A stretch of 64,000 bases of DNA. It comes from Vibrio ezurae NBRC 102218 (GTDB taxonomy: Bacteria; Pseudomonadota; Gammaproteobacteria; Enterobacterales; Vibrionaceae). A program made the position numbers and the translations under genes. The stretch lies in contig NZ_BATM01000019.1 of assembly GCF_000467185.1 (NCBI RefSeq), positions 62,001 through 126,000 on the forward strand, in the 5' to 3' direction. The notes under the pieces were generated by a model. That model searched no databases. It saw only the letters and a list, made by a program, of their open reading frames with translations, and was not told where the DNA came from. Within the stretch, counting starts at the first letter, position 1. Each line of letters begins with the position of its first letter. Shown here piece after piece: positions 9,219-17,580 of this stretch.

Positions 9219-10535
9219 ATGAAAATAGCTAAAAATGAAGCTACCTTAAAATATGTGAAGAATACCATGTGGCTTCTTGTCGAAAAAATTCTCAGACTAG
9301 TTGTTGCACTTTTTATAGGTATTTGGATTGCCAGGTATTTGGGGCCTAAAGACTTTGGGACATATTCATATGCGCAAAGTTTTATTGGTTTATTTACTGT
9401 CATAGCAACCTTGGGGCTTGATGGAGTAGTCATTCGAGAGCTTGTTAAAAATGACAAATCAAATGAAGTAATAGTTGGAACTAGTTTTACACTAAAAATA
9501 GTTGCTTCATTCTTCGTGTTAGTTATGATAGCTATTGCTATACAATTTACATCTAGTGACCCGTATGTCAAAAGTTTAATATTTATTGCGGGAATATCTG
9601 TTTTATTTCATGCTTTTACAGTACCAGATCTTTATTTCCAAGCTCATGTTTTGTCGAGATATTCTGTGTATGCGAACTTAATTATGTTATTTATTAGTAG
9701 TATTTTAAAAATATACTTAATTATGTCGTCAGGGAATTTAAGCTATTTTATTTATGTATTAGTTGTTGATAGCTTCGTTTTATCGTTAGGCTTTATCTAC
9801 TTTTTTGTCACAAGTAAAAATAATCTTAATTTTTCAAAATTCAAATTTGATCCTACAGTTGCACGTAGATTACTAAAGGACTCATGGCCTTTAATACTTA
9901 GTGGGATTGCCTATTCAATCTACATGAAAGTTGATCAAGTTATGATCAAAGAAATGTTGAGTTTAGATGCCGTTGGTAATTATGCTGCTGCGGCAAGATT
10001 AAGTGAGTCTTGGTATTTTGTACCGTTAATCATAACGTCGTCAATTTTTCCTCTAATAATGAAGGCGAAAGATATATCTGAAGATAAATACTTAAAATTA
10101 ATTCAAAAGCTATTCGACGTAATGGTAGTATTAGGTTTTATTGTTTCTATATTTACAGTATTAGTTTCTGATAGAATCATAGCTCTATTATATGGAGACG
10201 CGTTTTCTACCTCTTCATCTGTTTTAGTTATACATATTTGGGCTGGAATATTTGTTGGAATGACTGCTGTAAGTGGAAAATGGTTATTAGTCGAAAATTT
10301 GACTATGCATTCTATGTATAGATATGCATTAGGTGCGGTAGTTAATGTGATTTTAAATATTTATTTGATTGAAAGAATGGGAATAATAGGTGCTGCATAC
10401 AGCACTTTAATTTCTTATGCGGTTACTGGATTTTTTTATGATGCAATTTTTAAAGAAACTAGAGAGATATTCATTATGAAACTTAGGTCTCTTAATATTG
10501 TGTTTTCTATGGCTAGGTTATTAAAAAATAGGTAA
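9219..10535 (+). CDS. wzx: O-antigen/capsule repeat-unit flippase (Wzx)
   Basis: A 438-aa polytopic protein of the MOP/RfbX superfamily that moves undecaprenyl-linked repeat units to the periplasmic side. The N-terminus NTMWLLVEKILRLVVALFIG, then WIARYLGPKDFGTYSYAQSF, is the usual Wzx opening. About twelve hydrophobic helices follow, with charged residues such as KVDQVMIKEML in mid-protein as in other flippases. It is the first gene after the ops leader. Codon use is very AT-rich, unlike galU or malP, which suggests the block was acquired. The gene name follows function, since wzx genes share little sequence. Confidence 0.88.
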   Translation: MKIAKNEATLKYVKNTMWLLVEKILRLVVALFIGIWIARYLGPKDFGTYSYAQSFIGLFTVIATLGLDGVVIRELVKNDKSNEVIVGTSFTLKIVASFFVLVMIAIAIQFTSSDPYVKSLIFIAGISVLFHAFTVPDLYFQAHVLSRYSVYANLIMLFISSILKIYLIMSSGNLSYFIYVLVVDSFVLSLGFIYFFVTSKNNLNFSKFKFDPTVARRLLKDSWPLILSGIAYSIYMKVDQVMIKEMLSLDAVGNYAAAARLSESWYFVPLIITSSIFPLIMKAKDISEDKYLKLIQKLFDVMVVLGFIVSIFTVLVSDRIIALLYGDAFSTSSSVLVIHIWAGIFVGMTAVSGKWLLVENLTMHSMYRYALGAVVNVILNIYLIERMGIIGAAYSTLISYAVTGFFYDAIFKETREIFIMKLRSLNIVFSMARLLKNR

Positions 10536-10538
10536 AAT

Positions 10539-11471
10539 ATGTTTGAAAAATTTAGAAGTAACTTAAAAAATACAAGTGAAATTGCTCTAGTGTTGAACTG
10601 GAGTTTTCATCAAAAAAATAAATGGGTTAGTATATTTGCTCCATATTATGTAAATGCCTTTATAAGAGAATATAATCCAATTATAATAAGTTCACAACTA
10701 GAGTATAATCTGCTTAAGAAAAAAATAAAGTATATAGTTTCTATGGAGCCAGGATGGGCTGCACCAAAAATAAATTACGATAATAGTCTTGAGCATAAAA
10801 TAGCATTTTTTCTTAGTGATCCTCACAGCAAAAAAAAATGGTTAGAAAAATATGTAATTGATAATAATGTTACATATGTATTGTCTCAATATAATGCTCC
10901 TTTCTTCTATCATTTTCCTAAATTTCCTAAAAATAAATTTATTCATTATCCTTGGGCTGTACCTGATGAGTTTATTTATGAAGGGAATATTAAATGTGTT
11001 GGTAACGAAGTCATCATATTTGGAGGAAAAAAATCTCCAGCTTATGATGTTCGAAACTGGTGTAGAGATCAAAAAAACATTACTAGCTTTGAAAACTCAG
11101 GCGTTGAGAATAAAAAGTTTTCTGATGAAGAGTTCTTTCAGTGGATTAGTCAGTATGATGCCGTTATTGCCGCTGGATCGACAGATCCTCAATATGATTT
11201 AGTAACTCCAAAATATCTTGAGATAGCTGCTGTTGGTTCGTTGCTTATTGGGCAGAGTTGTAAAGACCTTGATAGCCTTGGTTTCAATAGTTCAAACATG
11301 GTTATTTTTGAGAAAGCCAATTTTAATAAAATAATTGAAGAGTATAGACATAATCCTGAAAAGTACCTTAAGGTAAGAGAAAATGGAAGACAATTAATTC
11401 TCGATAGACATCTTATTTCACATAGAATCAAAGAAATTGGCGAATTATTTAATATGAAGTCGAATGTTTGA
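10539..11471 (+). CDS. Putative glycosyltransferase (CgeB / Glyco_trans_1_2-like)
   Basis: A 310-aa soluble protein starting 3 bases after wzx. The C-terminal half looks like the nucleotide-sugar-binding half of a GT-B enzyme: SQYDAVIAAGSTDP, then TPKYLEIAAVGSLLIG, which resembles the 'FEA-ACG-LL' loop of CgeB-like transferases, and a terminal helix region ENGRQLILDRH. The N-terminal half has no motif I recognise, apart from an aromatic stretch around PFFYHFPKFP. Codon use is strongly AT-rich. It is probably one of the repeat-unit transferases; donor and linkage are unknown. Confidence 0.6.
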   Translation: MFEKFRSNLKNTSEIALVLNWSFHQKNKWVSIFAPYYVNAFIREYNPIIISSQLEYNLLKKKIKYIVSMEPGWAAPKINYDNSLEHKIAFFLSDPHSKKKWLEKYVIDNNVTYVLSQYNAPFFYHFPKFPKNKFIHYPWAVPDEFIYEGNIKCVGNEVIIFGGKKSPAYDVRNWCRDQKNITSFENSGVENKKFSDEEFFQWISQYDAVIAAGSTDPQYDLVTPKYLEIAAVGSLLIGQSCKDLDSLGFNSSNMVIFEKANFNKIIEEYRHNPEKYLKVRENGRQLILDRHLISHRIKEIGELFNMKSNV

Positions 11472-11549
11472 TCCTAACTACATGTATGGTAGTTTCATTA
11501 GATATTTTTTATGTAGATGAAAATTCTGATTAATTTAAAGGTAATAATC

Positions 11550-12407
11550 GTGTTTATAAAAACTGCAATTCGCAAACTTTTTCCAAAGCTATATATGAAG
11601 ATGATTTTCTTTAAATATCATGGTTATAAATTTAATACGAAAAACCCTTCATCTTTCAGCGAAAAATTAATGTATAGAAAAATGCATTGGTCAGATCAGA
11701 GATATGTAGAGCTTAGTGATAAAGTTAAGGTAAAGGAGTATGTGGCAGATCTCATTGGAGAGGAGTACGTAAATAAAAATATAGCCGTATATGAAAATAT
11801 CACTGTAAAAGAGCTCAAATCAAAAATTGATAGTTTTGGTGATATGTTTATAAAGGCTAATCATAACTCTGGTCCAGTATTTGGTATTGGTGAGCACACT
11901 ACAGACAGAGAGTTAGAAATTATAGTTGATAGTATCAATAAGCAAATGAATATTGATTTTGGAAGTATAAACCAAGAGCGTTGGTATTCAAAAATAGAAA
12001 GAAAAATATTACTAGAGAAGAAACTCGTAGATAAAAATAATAATGACATACTTGATTATAAATTTCACGTATTCAGAAATAAAGGTAAAGTGAAAACATT
12101 TGTACAAGTTGATTTTGAACGAAATACTCATCATAGTCGTTCTTTCTATGATGAAAATTTTCGATGGATACCTTTTACAACTGAATATCCAATTGTAAAG
12201 ACAGATATTGCAAAACCTCGTAATTTTGATGAAATGTTGAAACTTGCACGCCAACTCTCTTTAGATTTTGACTACGTTAGAGTTGATTTTTATAATATTG
12301 ATGGAGAAATAATTTTTGGAGAAATTACCTTTGCTCATGGAAGTGGTTTAGAGAAATTTAATCATCGAGAGTATGATTTTTGGTTAGGTAAATATTGGGT
12401 TTATTAA
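11550..12407 (+). CDS. TupA-like ATP-grasp protein of polysaccharide synthesis
   Basis: About 285 aa with the features of the TupA-like ATP-grasp family: an N-terminal basic helix (KLFPKLYMKMIFFKYHGY), NPSSFSEKLMYRKMH, the nucleotide-binding stretch DMFIKANHNSGPVFGI, LLEKKL...DYKFHVFRNKGK, and the acidic metal-binding end YVRVDFYNIDGEIIFGEITF. Known relatives act in teichuronopeptide or capsule synthesis and may add amino acids or other groups to sugars. An ATG at 11517 would add eleven residues but has no ribosome site; GTG at 11550 has AAGG eight bases upstream. It ends just before the next transferase. Function here is inferred. Confidence 0.75.
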   Translation: MFIKTAIRKLFPKLYMKMIFFKYHGYKFNTKNPSSFSEKLMYRKMHWSDQRYVELSDKVKVKEYVADLIGEEYVNKNIAVYENITVKELKSKIDSFGDMFIKANHNSGPVFGIGEHTTDRELEIIVDSINKQMNIDFGSINQERWYSKIERKILLEKKLVDKNNNDILDYKFHVFRNKGKVKTFVQVDFERNTHHSRSFYDENFRWIPFTTEYPIVKTDIAKPRNFDEMLKLARQLSLDFDYVRVDFYNIDGEIIFGEITFAHGSGLEKFNHREYDFWLGKYWVY

Positions 12408-12408
12408 T

Positions 12409-13473
12409 ATGAAAAAGATTCTGTTCATTATTCCATCACTAGGTGGGGGTGGAGCTGAAAGGATGTTCATTAAAGTAGTCAACTGGGTTGATGAGCACTT
12501 TGTTGATGTTGATATTAGGGTATTATTAATTAGTAGTAAAGGAATCAATTACAGTAAAATTAGGCCGCATATTCATATTGACGTATTAGATATTAAAAGT
12601 ATTTTTCGTTCAATTATTAAAGTAAAGAGATATATAAAAGACTATAAGCCCGATATAGTCTTCAGTACGATTACACAACTTAATATAATGTTATCATTAA
12701 TTAAGTTAGTTTCTAAAAACTTTGTTTTAATTAGTAGAGAAACAAATGTTATCACAGAAGAATTCAAAACTAATAATTACCCTTTTTATTATTTGTGGTT
12801 GTATAAACTATCATTGAAAGTATCTGATTTTAAGGTATTCCAGTCTATTGATATGTTGGAAGACGCTATTAAGGTCAGTAATCTAGACAATTATAAAATT
12901 ATAAATAATTGCGTAGATTCGGTAGTTGATCGACCTAAAATGAAAAAGAAAGAGTTAGATACATTAAATTTGATCTGTATTGGTAGATTAGAAAAACAGA
13001 AAGGATTTGATAGATTAATAAAATCTATTCAAAATTTTTATAGCGGATTTGAATTAAAATTAGATATTTATGGTACTGGTTCTGAAAGTGAGAGCTTAGA
13101 AAAATTGGCTAAAGATCTAAATTGTGGATATAGGGTAAACTTTAAAGGTTACGACGATAAAGTAATGAGTATTATCAATGAATATGATTTATTTATTTTG
13201 TCATCGTTACATGAGGGGTTTCCTAATGCAATGATTGAGACTTTGTCATATGGTGTACCTGTATGGAGTGTAGATTGCAAAGGCGGTGTAAATGAAATAA
13301 TTAATGATACTAATGGAAGGGTTTTTAGAGATACTGACGAGCTTGTCCAAAATTTAGTCAGATTTAAAGAGTATTCTTATGATCGCGATCTTATTTGGAT
13401 GGATGCGACAACTCGTTTTTCCGAATCTAAGGCTAGAACAGAATATCTAGAAGTCATAAAAAGATTTTTATAA
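12409..13473 (+). CDS. Family 4 glycosyltransferase
   Basis: A 354-aa GT-B retaining transferase. The N-terminal domain begins KKILFIIPSLGGGGAERMF (the GGAER loop). The C-terminal domain holds LICIGRLEKQKGFDRLI, the connecting IYGTGSE, VNFKGYDDKV and the donor-binding E-x7-E motif in SSLHEGFPNAMIETLSYG. It has no membrane segment and should act at the inner face of the cytoplasmic membrane on the growing lipid-linked unit. Its final TAA shares a base with the ATG of the polymerase gene (taATG), so the two are translationally coupled. Donor sugar is not predictable. Confidence 0.88.
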   Translation: MKKILFIIPSLGGGGAERMFIKVVNWVDEHFVDVDIRVLLISSKGINYSKIRPHIHIDVLDIKSIFRSIIKVKRYIKDYKPDIVFSTITQLNIMLSLIKLVSKNFVLISRETNVITEEFKTNNYPFYYLWLYKLSLKVSDFKVFQSIDMLEDAIKVSNLDNYKIINNCVDSVVDRPKMKKKELDTLNLICIGRLEKQKGFDRLIKSIQNFYSGFELKLDIYGTGSESESLEKLAKDLNCGYRVNFKGYDDKVMSIINEYDLFILSSLHEGFPNAMIETLSYGVPVWSVDCKGGVNEIINDTNGRVFRDTDELVQNLVRFKEYSYDRDLIWMDATTRFSESKARTEYLEVIKRFL

Positions 13474-14516
13474 TGAAAATTTCAAAAAAATATAGTGTAT
13501 TTGTTCTTCTGGCTCTTCTGATCTCCTTACCGTTTTTTAGTTATGATCCTGGTTCTGCTGAAGACTTGTTTAGACACTATTGGCGATACGAAGCTTTTGC
13601 ATCAACAAATGACTTCAATTATTTGGCAGAGTATAAGGGGTTATCATTATTAATTTATTCATTTGTTACTCTTGGTTTACCTAAACAAATATTAGCAGTC
13701 CTAACTAGTTTCCTGGTAATTTTGTCGATGTCATCTATTGCTACTAGATATATCCAAATCAAGAAGCTATCATCACTATTCTTGGTTTTCATATCCTTGA
13801 TTATTTTACCCTATTTTATTTTAGTTAGTGGAGTAAGGTTCGGTATATCTACCGCTTTTTTTATTTTTGGTTGTTATCAATTAATTTATGCGAACAAAAT
13901 AAAGTCAATTATTTTATTCTTTTGTTCAATAATTGTTCATGTAACATTTATAATTCCAATATTTATTCTTTTGTTAGCTAACTATCTTGTTATTAAAAGA
14001 AACATAGCGACATTATTATTTTGTTTGTTATTAACGCTGTCTTTTATCACTCCTTACTTTCAAGATAAATTAATATTTTTCGTACAACATCTTGGCGTTG
14101 AACGTTTGATTGGTTCTCACTATGAGGTTTATTTCTTTGGGGATTGGGGAAGTGGGTACTATGCACGTTTACCCTTCAGTGGTAAAAGTGCTTATTTAAT
14201 TAAAAAAATTCTTACATATACTGCATTTTTAGCTTTCATAGTAAACTTTAAGCTAAACTATCGACATCTATTAGATCGGTTCGTTGTTTTATTTTTGCTT
14301 TATCTCGCAGTGACTGCATGTTTTGGGCAGTTGTCAGACCGCTTTGAACCATTAGCATTATACTTTATGTTTTCGTTGGTTGTAGTTAAGTGGAATGGAA
14401 AGTTAAAAGGGACGTTTACTGAGTGGTTTTTAATACTAGTAATCATCATTAGGTTTTTATTAGATTTTTGGGGATATAGAATACAGTATTTAGATTTAGC
14501 TACGTCATTTTTATAA
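13473..14516 (+). CDS. wzy: EpsG-type polysaccharide polymerase (Wzy)
   Basis: A 347-aa membrane protein with about ten hydrophobic segments. It fits the EpsG-type polymerases: an N-terminal periplasmic-side motif DLFRHYWRYEAF, LVSGVRFGISTAFFIFG (the conserved G-x-R-x-x-x-A region) and a downstream SIIVHVTFIIPIFIL with the conserved histidine. In Wzx/Wzy-dependent pathways the polymerase joins flipped repeat units in the periplasm. It is the only polymerase candidate in the block. No chain-length regulator (Wzz) is visible in the window. Confidence 0.75.
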   Translation: MKISKKYSVFVLLALLISLPFFSYDPGSAEDLFRHYWRYEAFASTNDFNYLAEYKGLSLLIYSFVTLGLPKQILAVLTSFLVILSMSSIATRYIQIKKLSSLFLVFISLIILPYFILVSGVRFGISTAFFIFGCYQLIYANKIKSIILFFCSIIVHVTFIIPIFILLLANYLVIKRNIATLLFCLLLTLSFITPYFQDKLIFFVQHLGVERLIGSHYEVYFFGDWGSGYYARLPFSGKSAYLIKKILTYTAFLAFIVNFKLNYRHLLDRFVVLFLLYLAVTACFGQLSDRFEPLALYFMFSLVVVKWNGKLKGTFTEWFLILVIIIRFLLDFWGYRIQYLDLATSFL

Positions 14517-14670
14517 ATTAGATAGTAGTTTATATTCTTATTGTAAGAATGTTAGTCGTCCATTTAATTGTGGTATATATTACTTCAGCTTGTTATAAGC
14601 TATATTATTAACTAACATTGTTTATAATAATTTAATTTTTACTTTTCATATAAATGGTGAAATATATAAG
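14517..14670 (+). other. AT-rich spacer inside the O-antigen block
   Basis: 154 bases with no gene. It contains a small perfect inverted repeat ATTCTTA-ttg-TAAGAAT (14534-14550) without a T-tract. It could hold an internal promoter but none is obvious. Confidence 0.4.
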
Positions 14671-15504
14671 ATGAGATCAATATTTGGAACGCTAGATAGA
14701 AGCATTGATTCAGTAGTGTTAATTCCTAGCTATAATGATAATAAAGGATTAGTTGCTACGTTAGAAAGTCTAAATGATGAAATAGAACTCAACGTTTTGA
14801 TAGTTGATGATGGTAGTAAACAACCTGTCGTAGATCTATTGTCATCTCATAGTTTTTCACAGAATATAGTAGTGATTACGTTGCATGAAAACCAAGGAAT
14901 TATCAAAGCATTAAATACTGGTCTGAAGTTCTCCTATACTGAAGGGATACGGTTTGTATTTCGTCTCGATGCATGCGATATTAATGTTAAAGGCAGATTC
15001 GAGAAACAACTAAACCTTCTGCAGTCACTAGACCTTGCTTTAGTTGGTGGAGGAGTGGAATATTTCAGTGAAGATAAATCAGAAAAGTTGTTTTTAAGAC
15101 CGCCATTAGTATCCGACGAAATAGCGGCAAAACAAAAGTATCGCACTTGTTTTGTTCATCCTACAGTTTTACTTGACTTAGGAAAATTGAAATTAGATTT
15201 TCTTTATTCAAGTAAATATCAACATGCAGAAGATTATGAACTCTTTTTAAGAGTAACAAAATTTTTTCCAACAGGAAATGTTGATGCTATCGTAACTAAG
15301 TGTTTAGTTAGATTTGAAGGTCTATCATTAACAAACCGAAAATTGCAACTTAAATCAGTTTTAAAAGCTCAGTGTGTTAATTTTGATTATTTATCTTTAT
15401 ATAGCTACTTTGGTTTATTTAAAACGATTAATTTATTGTTTATACCAAGGTCTTTTATTGAATTTTTGAAGATAAGGGTTTTTAAGTCTTATGAAAAAAA
15501 ATAA
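14671..15504 (+). CDS. Family 2 glycosyltransferase
   Basis: A 277-aa GT-A transferase. VVLIPSYNDNKGLVATLESL, LIVDDGSKQPV, HENQGIIKALNTGL and the metal-binding RLDACDIN (DxD position) are in the expected order. FVHPTVLLD and HAEDYELFLRV form the acceptor/catalytic loop with the conserved ED. It ends 14 bases inside the next gene, in a run of eight A. It is probably one of the repeat-unit transferases; donor unknown. Confidence 0.86.
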   Translation: MRSIFGTLDRSIDSVVLIPSYNDNKGLVATLESLNDEIELNVLIVDDGSKQPVVDLLSSHSFSQNIVVITLHENQGIIKALNTGLKFSYTEGIRFVFRLDACDINVKGRFEKQLNLLQSLDLALVGGGVEYFSEDKSEKLFLRPPLVSDEIAAKQKYRTCFVHPTVLLDLGKLKLDFLYSSKYQHAEDYELFLRVTKFFPTGNVDAIVTKCLVRFEGLSLTNRKLQLKSVLKAQCVNFDYLSLYSYFGLFKTINLLFIPRSFIEFLKIRVFKSYEKK

Positions 15505-16624
15505 ATTAGTATTCGTATGTAATGTCGATTGGTACTTTTCATTACATTGGCTTGATCGTGCTATATCTGCTTTGGACGAATTTGAAGTCCACGTAATTCT
15601 ATCATCTACCGATGATAAGTATAAAGAGGAGATAATAAATAGTGGATTGATATATCACAGTATTTCTCTATCAAGAAGTTCAGTTTCTATAAAAAATGAA
15701 ATAGTTTCTTTTTATCAAATATATAAAGTTATTAAACAAATTGAACCGAACTTATTACACTCTGTAACTATCAAGCCAAACGTTTACGTCGGCCTAATTT
15801 CAAGATTCCTTAATATACCACTAGTTTCAAGTTTTGCTGGTCTTGGGATGTTGAGTACTAGTACTGATATCAAGTATCGTATTTATTTTGATATACTGAA
15901 AAGATTGATAAAAATAAGATCAAAAACCAAGGGATATTTAGCTTTATTTGAAAGTCAAGATGACTTGGATCGATTGGTTAATGATAGTGTTGTGACAAGT
16001 AGTAAGGCAGTACGAGTGTATGGTGCAGGTGTCGATATAGACCGGTATATTTACCATCCTCCCTCTGAAGTTGGTCCTAAGATTATTTTATTTGCGGCTA
16101 GGCTTTTAAAAGATAAAGGCTTATCCGAACTTATCCAAGCAAAAAATATGCTATTACAAAAAGGGTATAAATTAGAGTTACACGTCGCAGGTATACTGGA
16201 TGAGGGCTCTCGAACAGGTTACTCCAAAGCTGAGATAGAAAAATTAGGTGAACGTGGAGATATTGTATGGCTTGGAAAAAGAGATGATATACCAAATCTG
16301 ATTCAAAGGTCCACACTCGTAGCGCTTCCAACGACTTATGGTGAGGGAGTTCCACGTATATTGATCGAAGCTGCATCATGTGGTCGTCCTATTGTTACCA
16401 CTAGCCTTGGTGGTTGTAAAGATATCTGTATAGATAACTTGAACGGTAATACTTGTAGGCCAGGTGATATTTCATCTTTAGCTAATGCTATAGAGACTAT
16501 TATATCAAATGATGACGTTGCATATAGTTATGGATTAGAAGGGAGAAATCTGGTTTTAGACCGATTTACTAATGATTCAATTATTTGCCAGAATAACGAG
16601 TTTTATAGAAATTTACTGTCATAA
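15491..16624 (+). CDS. Family 4 glycosyltransferase (PglA/CapM-like)
   Basis: A 377-aa GT-B protein. The N-terminal half has KLVFVCNVDWYFSLHWLD and LLHSVTIKPNVYVGL; the latter, with VSSFAGLGML, is characteristic of PglA/CapM/WbpT-type transferases. The C-terminal half has ILFAARLLKDKGLSELI, ELHVAGILDEGSR, VWLGKRDDIP and the E-x7-E donor loop YGEGVPRILIEAASCG. Family members often add GalNAc, QuiNAc-linked or similar sugars as the second residue on the lipid-linked sugar. That would suit a partner for the small phosphoglycosyl transferase at 17.0-17.6 kb, but this is inference. It overlaps the preceding gene by 14 bases. Confidence 0.85.
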   Translation: MKKNKLVFVCNVDWYFSLHWLDRAISALDEFEVHVILSSTDDKYKEEIINSGLIYHSISLSRSSVSIKNEIVSFYQIYKVIKQIEPNLLHSVTIKPNVYVGLISRFLNIPLVSSFAGLGMLSTSTDIKYRIYFDILKRLIKIRSKTKGYLALFESQDDLDRLVNDSVVTSSKAVRVYGAGVDIDRYIYHPPSEVGPKIILFAARLLKDKGLSELIQAKNMLLQKGYKLELHVAGILDEGSRTGYSKAEIEKLGERGDIVWLGKRDDIPNLIQRSTLVALPTTYGEGVPRILIEAASCGRPIVTTSLGGCKDICIDNLNGNTCRPGDISSLANAIETIISNDDVAYSYGLEGRNLVLDRFTNDSIICQNNEFYRNLLS

Positions 16625-17031
16625 TTTAGGAATAATAATAGTTAGATAATTTTCCTATTAACAACCTGGATATAATCTGAGAATTTAATTCGCAATTTTT
16701 GGTGGTGGATACCTCCTATTTGCAGAACGCGAGCTTTGATGAGTGTATAATCATAGCATTGATTCTCTTAACAGTATAATTCGCAGGACACTACAGAAGC
16801 GGAAGATCTTATCAAACGATCAGGCCGCAACGAAATGGTTTCTCTAGTAATCAAAGACGACAGCAATAAATGGATAAGGTCCATTTATTGCTGTCGTCTG
16901 GCTATGAGTCAATTTTTTATCGAGTTTAGAGACATCTCAAAAAGAACATTCACTAAATGACAGTTGTTAAAGCCTTATTTGGAAACCTCGTGTGATGGCG
17001 ATATTTGTTTGGTTTCAGTGGTAGGTATAGT
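16625..17031. other. Convergent intergenic zone
   Basis: 407 bases between the rightward O-antigen genes and the leftward wbp-type operon. No gene could be supported. The main feature is the long perfect hairpin at 16855-16899. A short open frame around 16772-16960 (DTTEAEDLIKRSGRNEMV...) has no start and no family I recognise; it may be a gene remnant. Confidence 0.5.
16855..16899. repeat. 20-bp perfect inverted repeat
   Basis: Arms 16855-16874 and 16880-16899 (AGACGACAGC... and ...GCTGTCGTCT) pair over 20 bp with no mismatch around a 5-base loop. There is no adjacent T-tract on either strand; TTTTTT appears only about 15 bases downstream on the + strand. It lies between convergent operons, so it could act as a transcription barrier or be a remnant of a small mobile element. 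Confidence 0.75.
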
Positions 17032-17580
17032 TTATTTAATAGCATCGCCCGTTCCTTTACCTGTAGCCGTCATAATAATAAACTTAAAGTAATTATTTAC
17101 TGTCATTTCCTCAATCATTTTCTTGTCTGTCTCAGCTAAGTGTTGAGGCGTAGACATATCAATATTATTTACCTGTGCAAGCCCTGTAACACCAGGAAGC
17201 GTTAAATAAACACCTCTAGACTCTCTTTCTTGGATAAGGTCGTCTTGTGTCATAAGATTTGGTCTAGGGCCAACCAGGCTCATTTCACCTTTCAATACAT
17301 TGATTAATTGTGGTAGTTCATCGAGTTTGGTTTTTCTTAAAAACTGCCCAAACTTTGTAATGGAACTGCTGCTTGCAAGATGGCTAGCGACTGATTTCGT
17401 CTCTACATTCATGGTGCGAAATTTTATTAAGGTAAATGGCTTTTTGTGTTTGCCCATTCTAGTTTGCATAAAAATTGGGGAACCTGTGTCAAAGTAACCC
17501 GCGATAGTCACTATGGCTAGCACTGGCGATAAGCATATCAGGCCAAAGAATGAAAATAGGAAGTCGAATATTCTTATCAT
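17032..17580 (-). CDS. Small phosphoglycosyl transferase (bacterial sugar transferase family)
   Basis: A 182-aa monotopic phosphoglycosyl transferase (PF02397 type) that loads a sugar-1-phosphate onto undecaprenyl phosphate. It has only the catalytic core: N-terminal re-entrant membrane helix FLFSFFGLICLSPVLAIV, FTLIKFRTMN, the catalytic Asp-Glu dyad in KLDELPQLINVLKGEMSLVG followed by PRP, and LPGVTGLAQV. Size matches PglC/WreU-like enzymes rather than large WbaP/WcaJ types. It overlaps the upstream reductase gene by four bases (ATGA). Given the two upstream genes, UDP-QuiNAc or a related deoxysugar is the likeliest donor (inference). Confidence 0.88.
   Translation of the reverse strand: MIRIFDFLFSFFGLICLSPVLAIVTIAGYFDTGSPIFMQTRMGKHKKPFTLIKFRTMNVETKSVASHLASSSSITKFGQFLRKTKLDELPQLINVLKGEMSLVGPRPNLMTQDDLIQERESRGVYLTLPGVTGLAQVNNIDMSTPQHLAETDKKMIEEMTVNNYFKFIIMTATGKGTGDAIK

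Noticed and set aside
9200..9571. 123-codon minus-strand frame over the start of wzx
   Set aside because: Shadow of the wzx coding frame; no recognisable motif and no ribosome site.
15480..15510. A8 run in the overlap of two transferase genes as a programmed frameshift
   Set aside because: Each frame has its own start or stop and complete domains; a simple 14-base overlap explains it.
16772..16960. Open frame with DTTEAEDLIKRSGRNEMV
   Set aside because: No start codon and no family I can assign. It overlaps the 20-bp hairpin. Mentioned only as a possible remnant.
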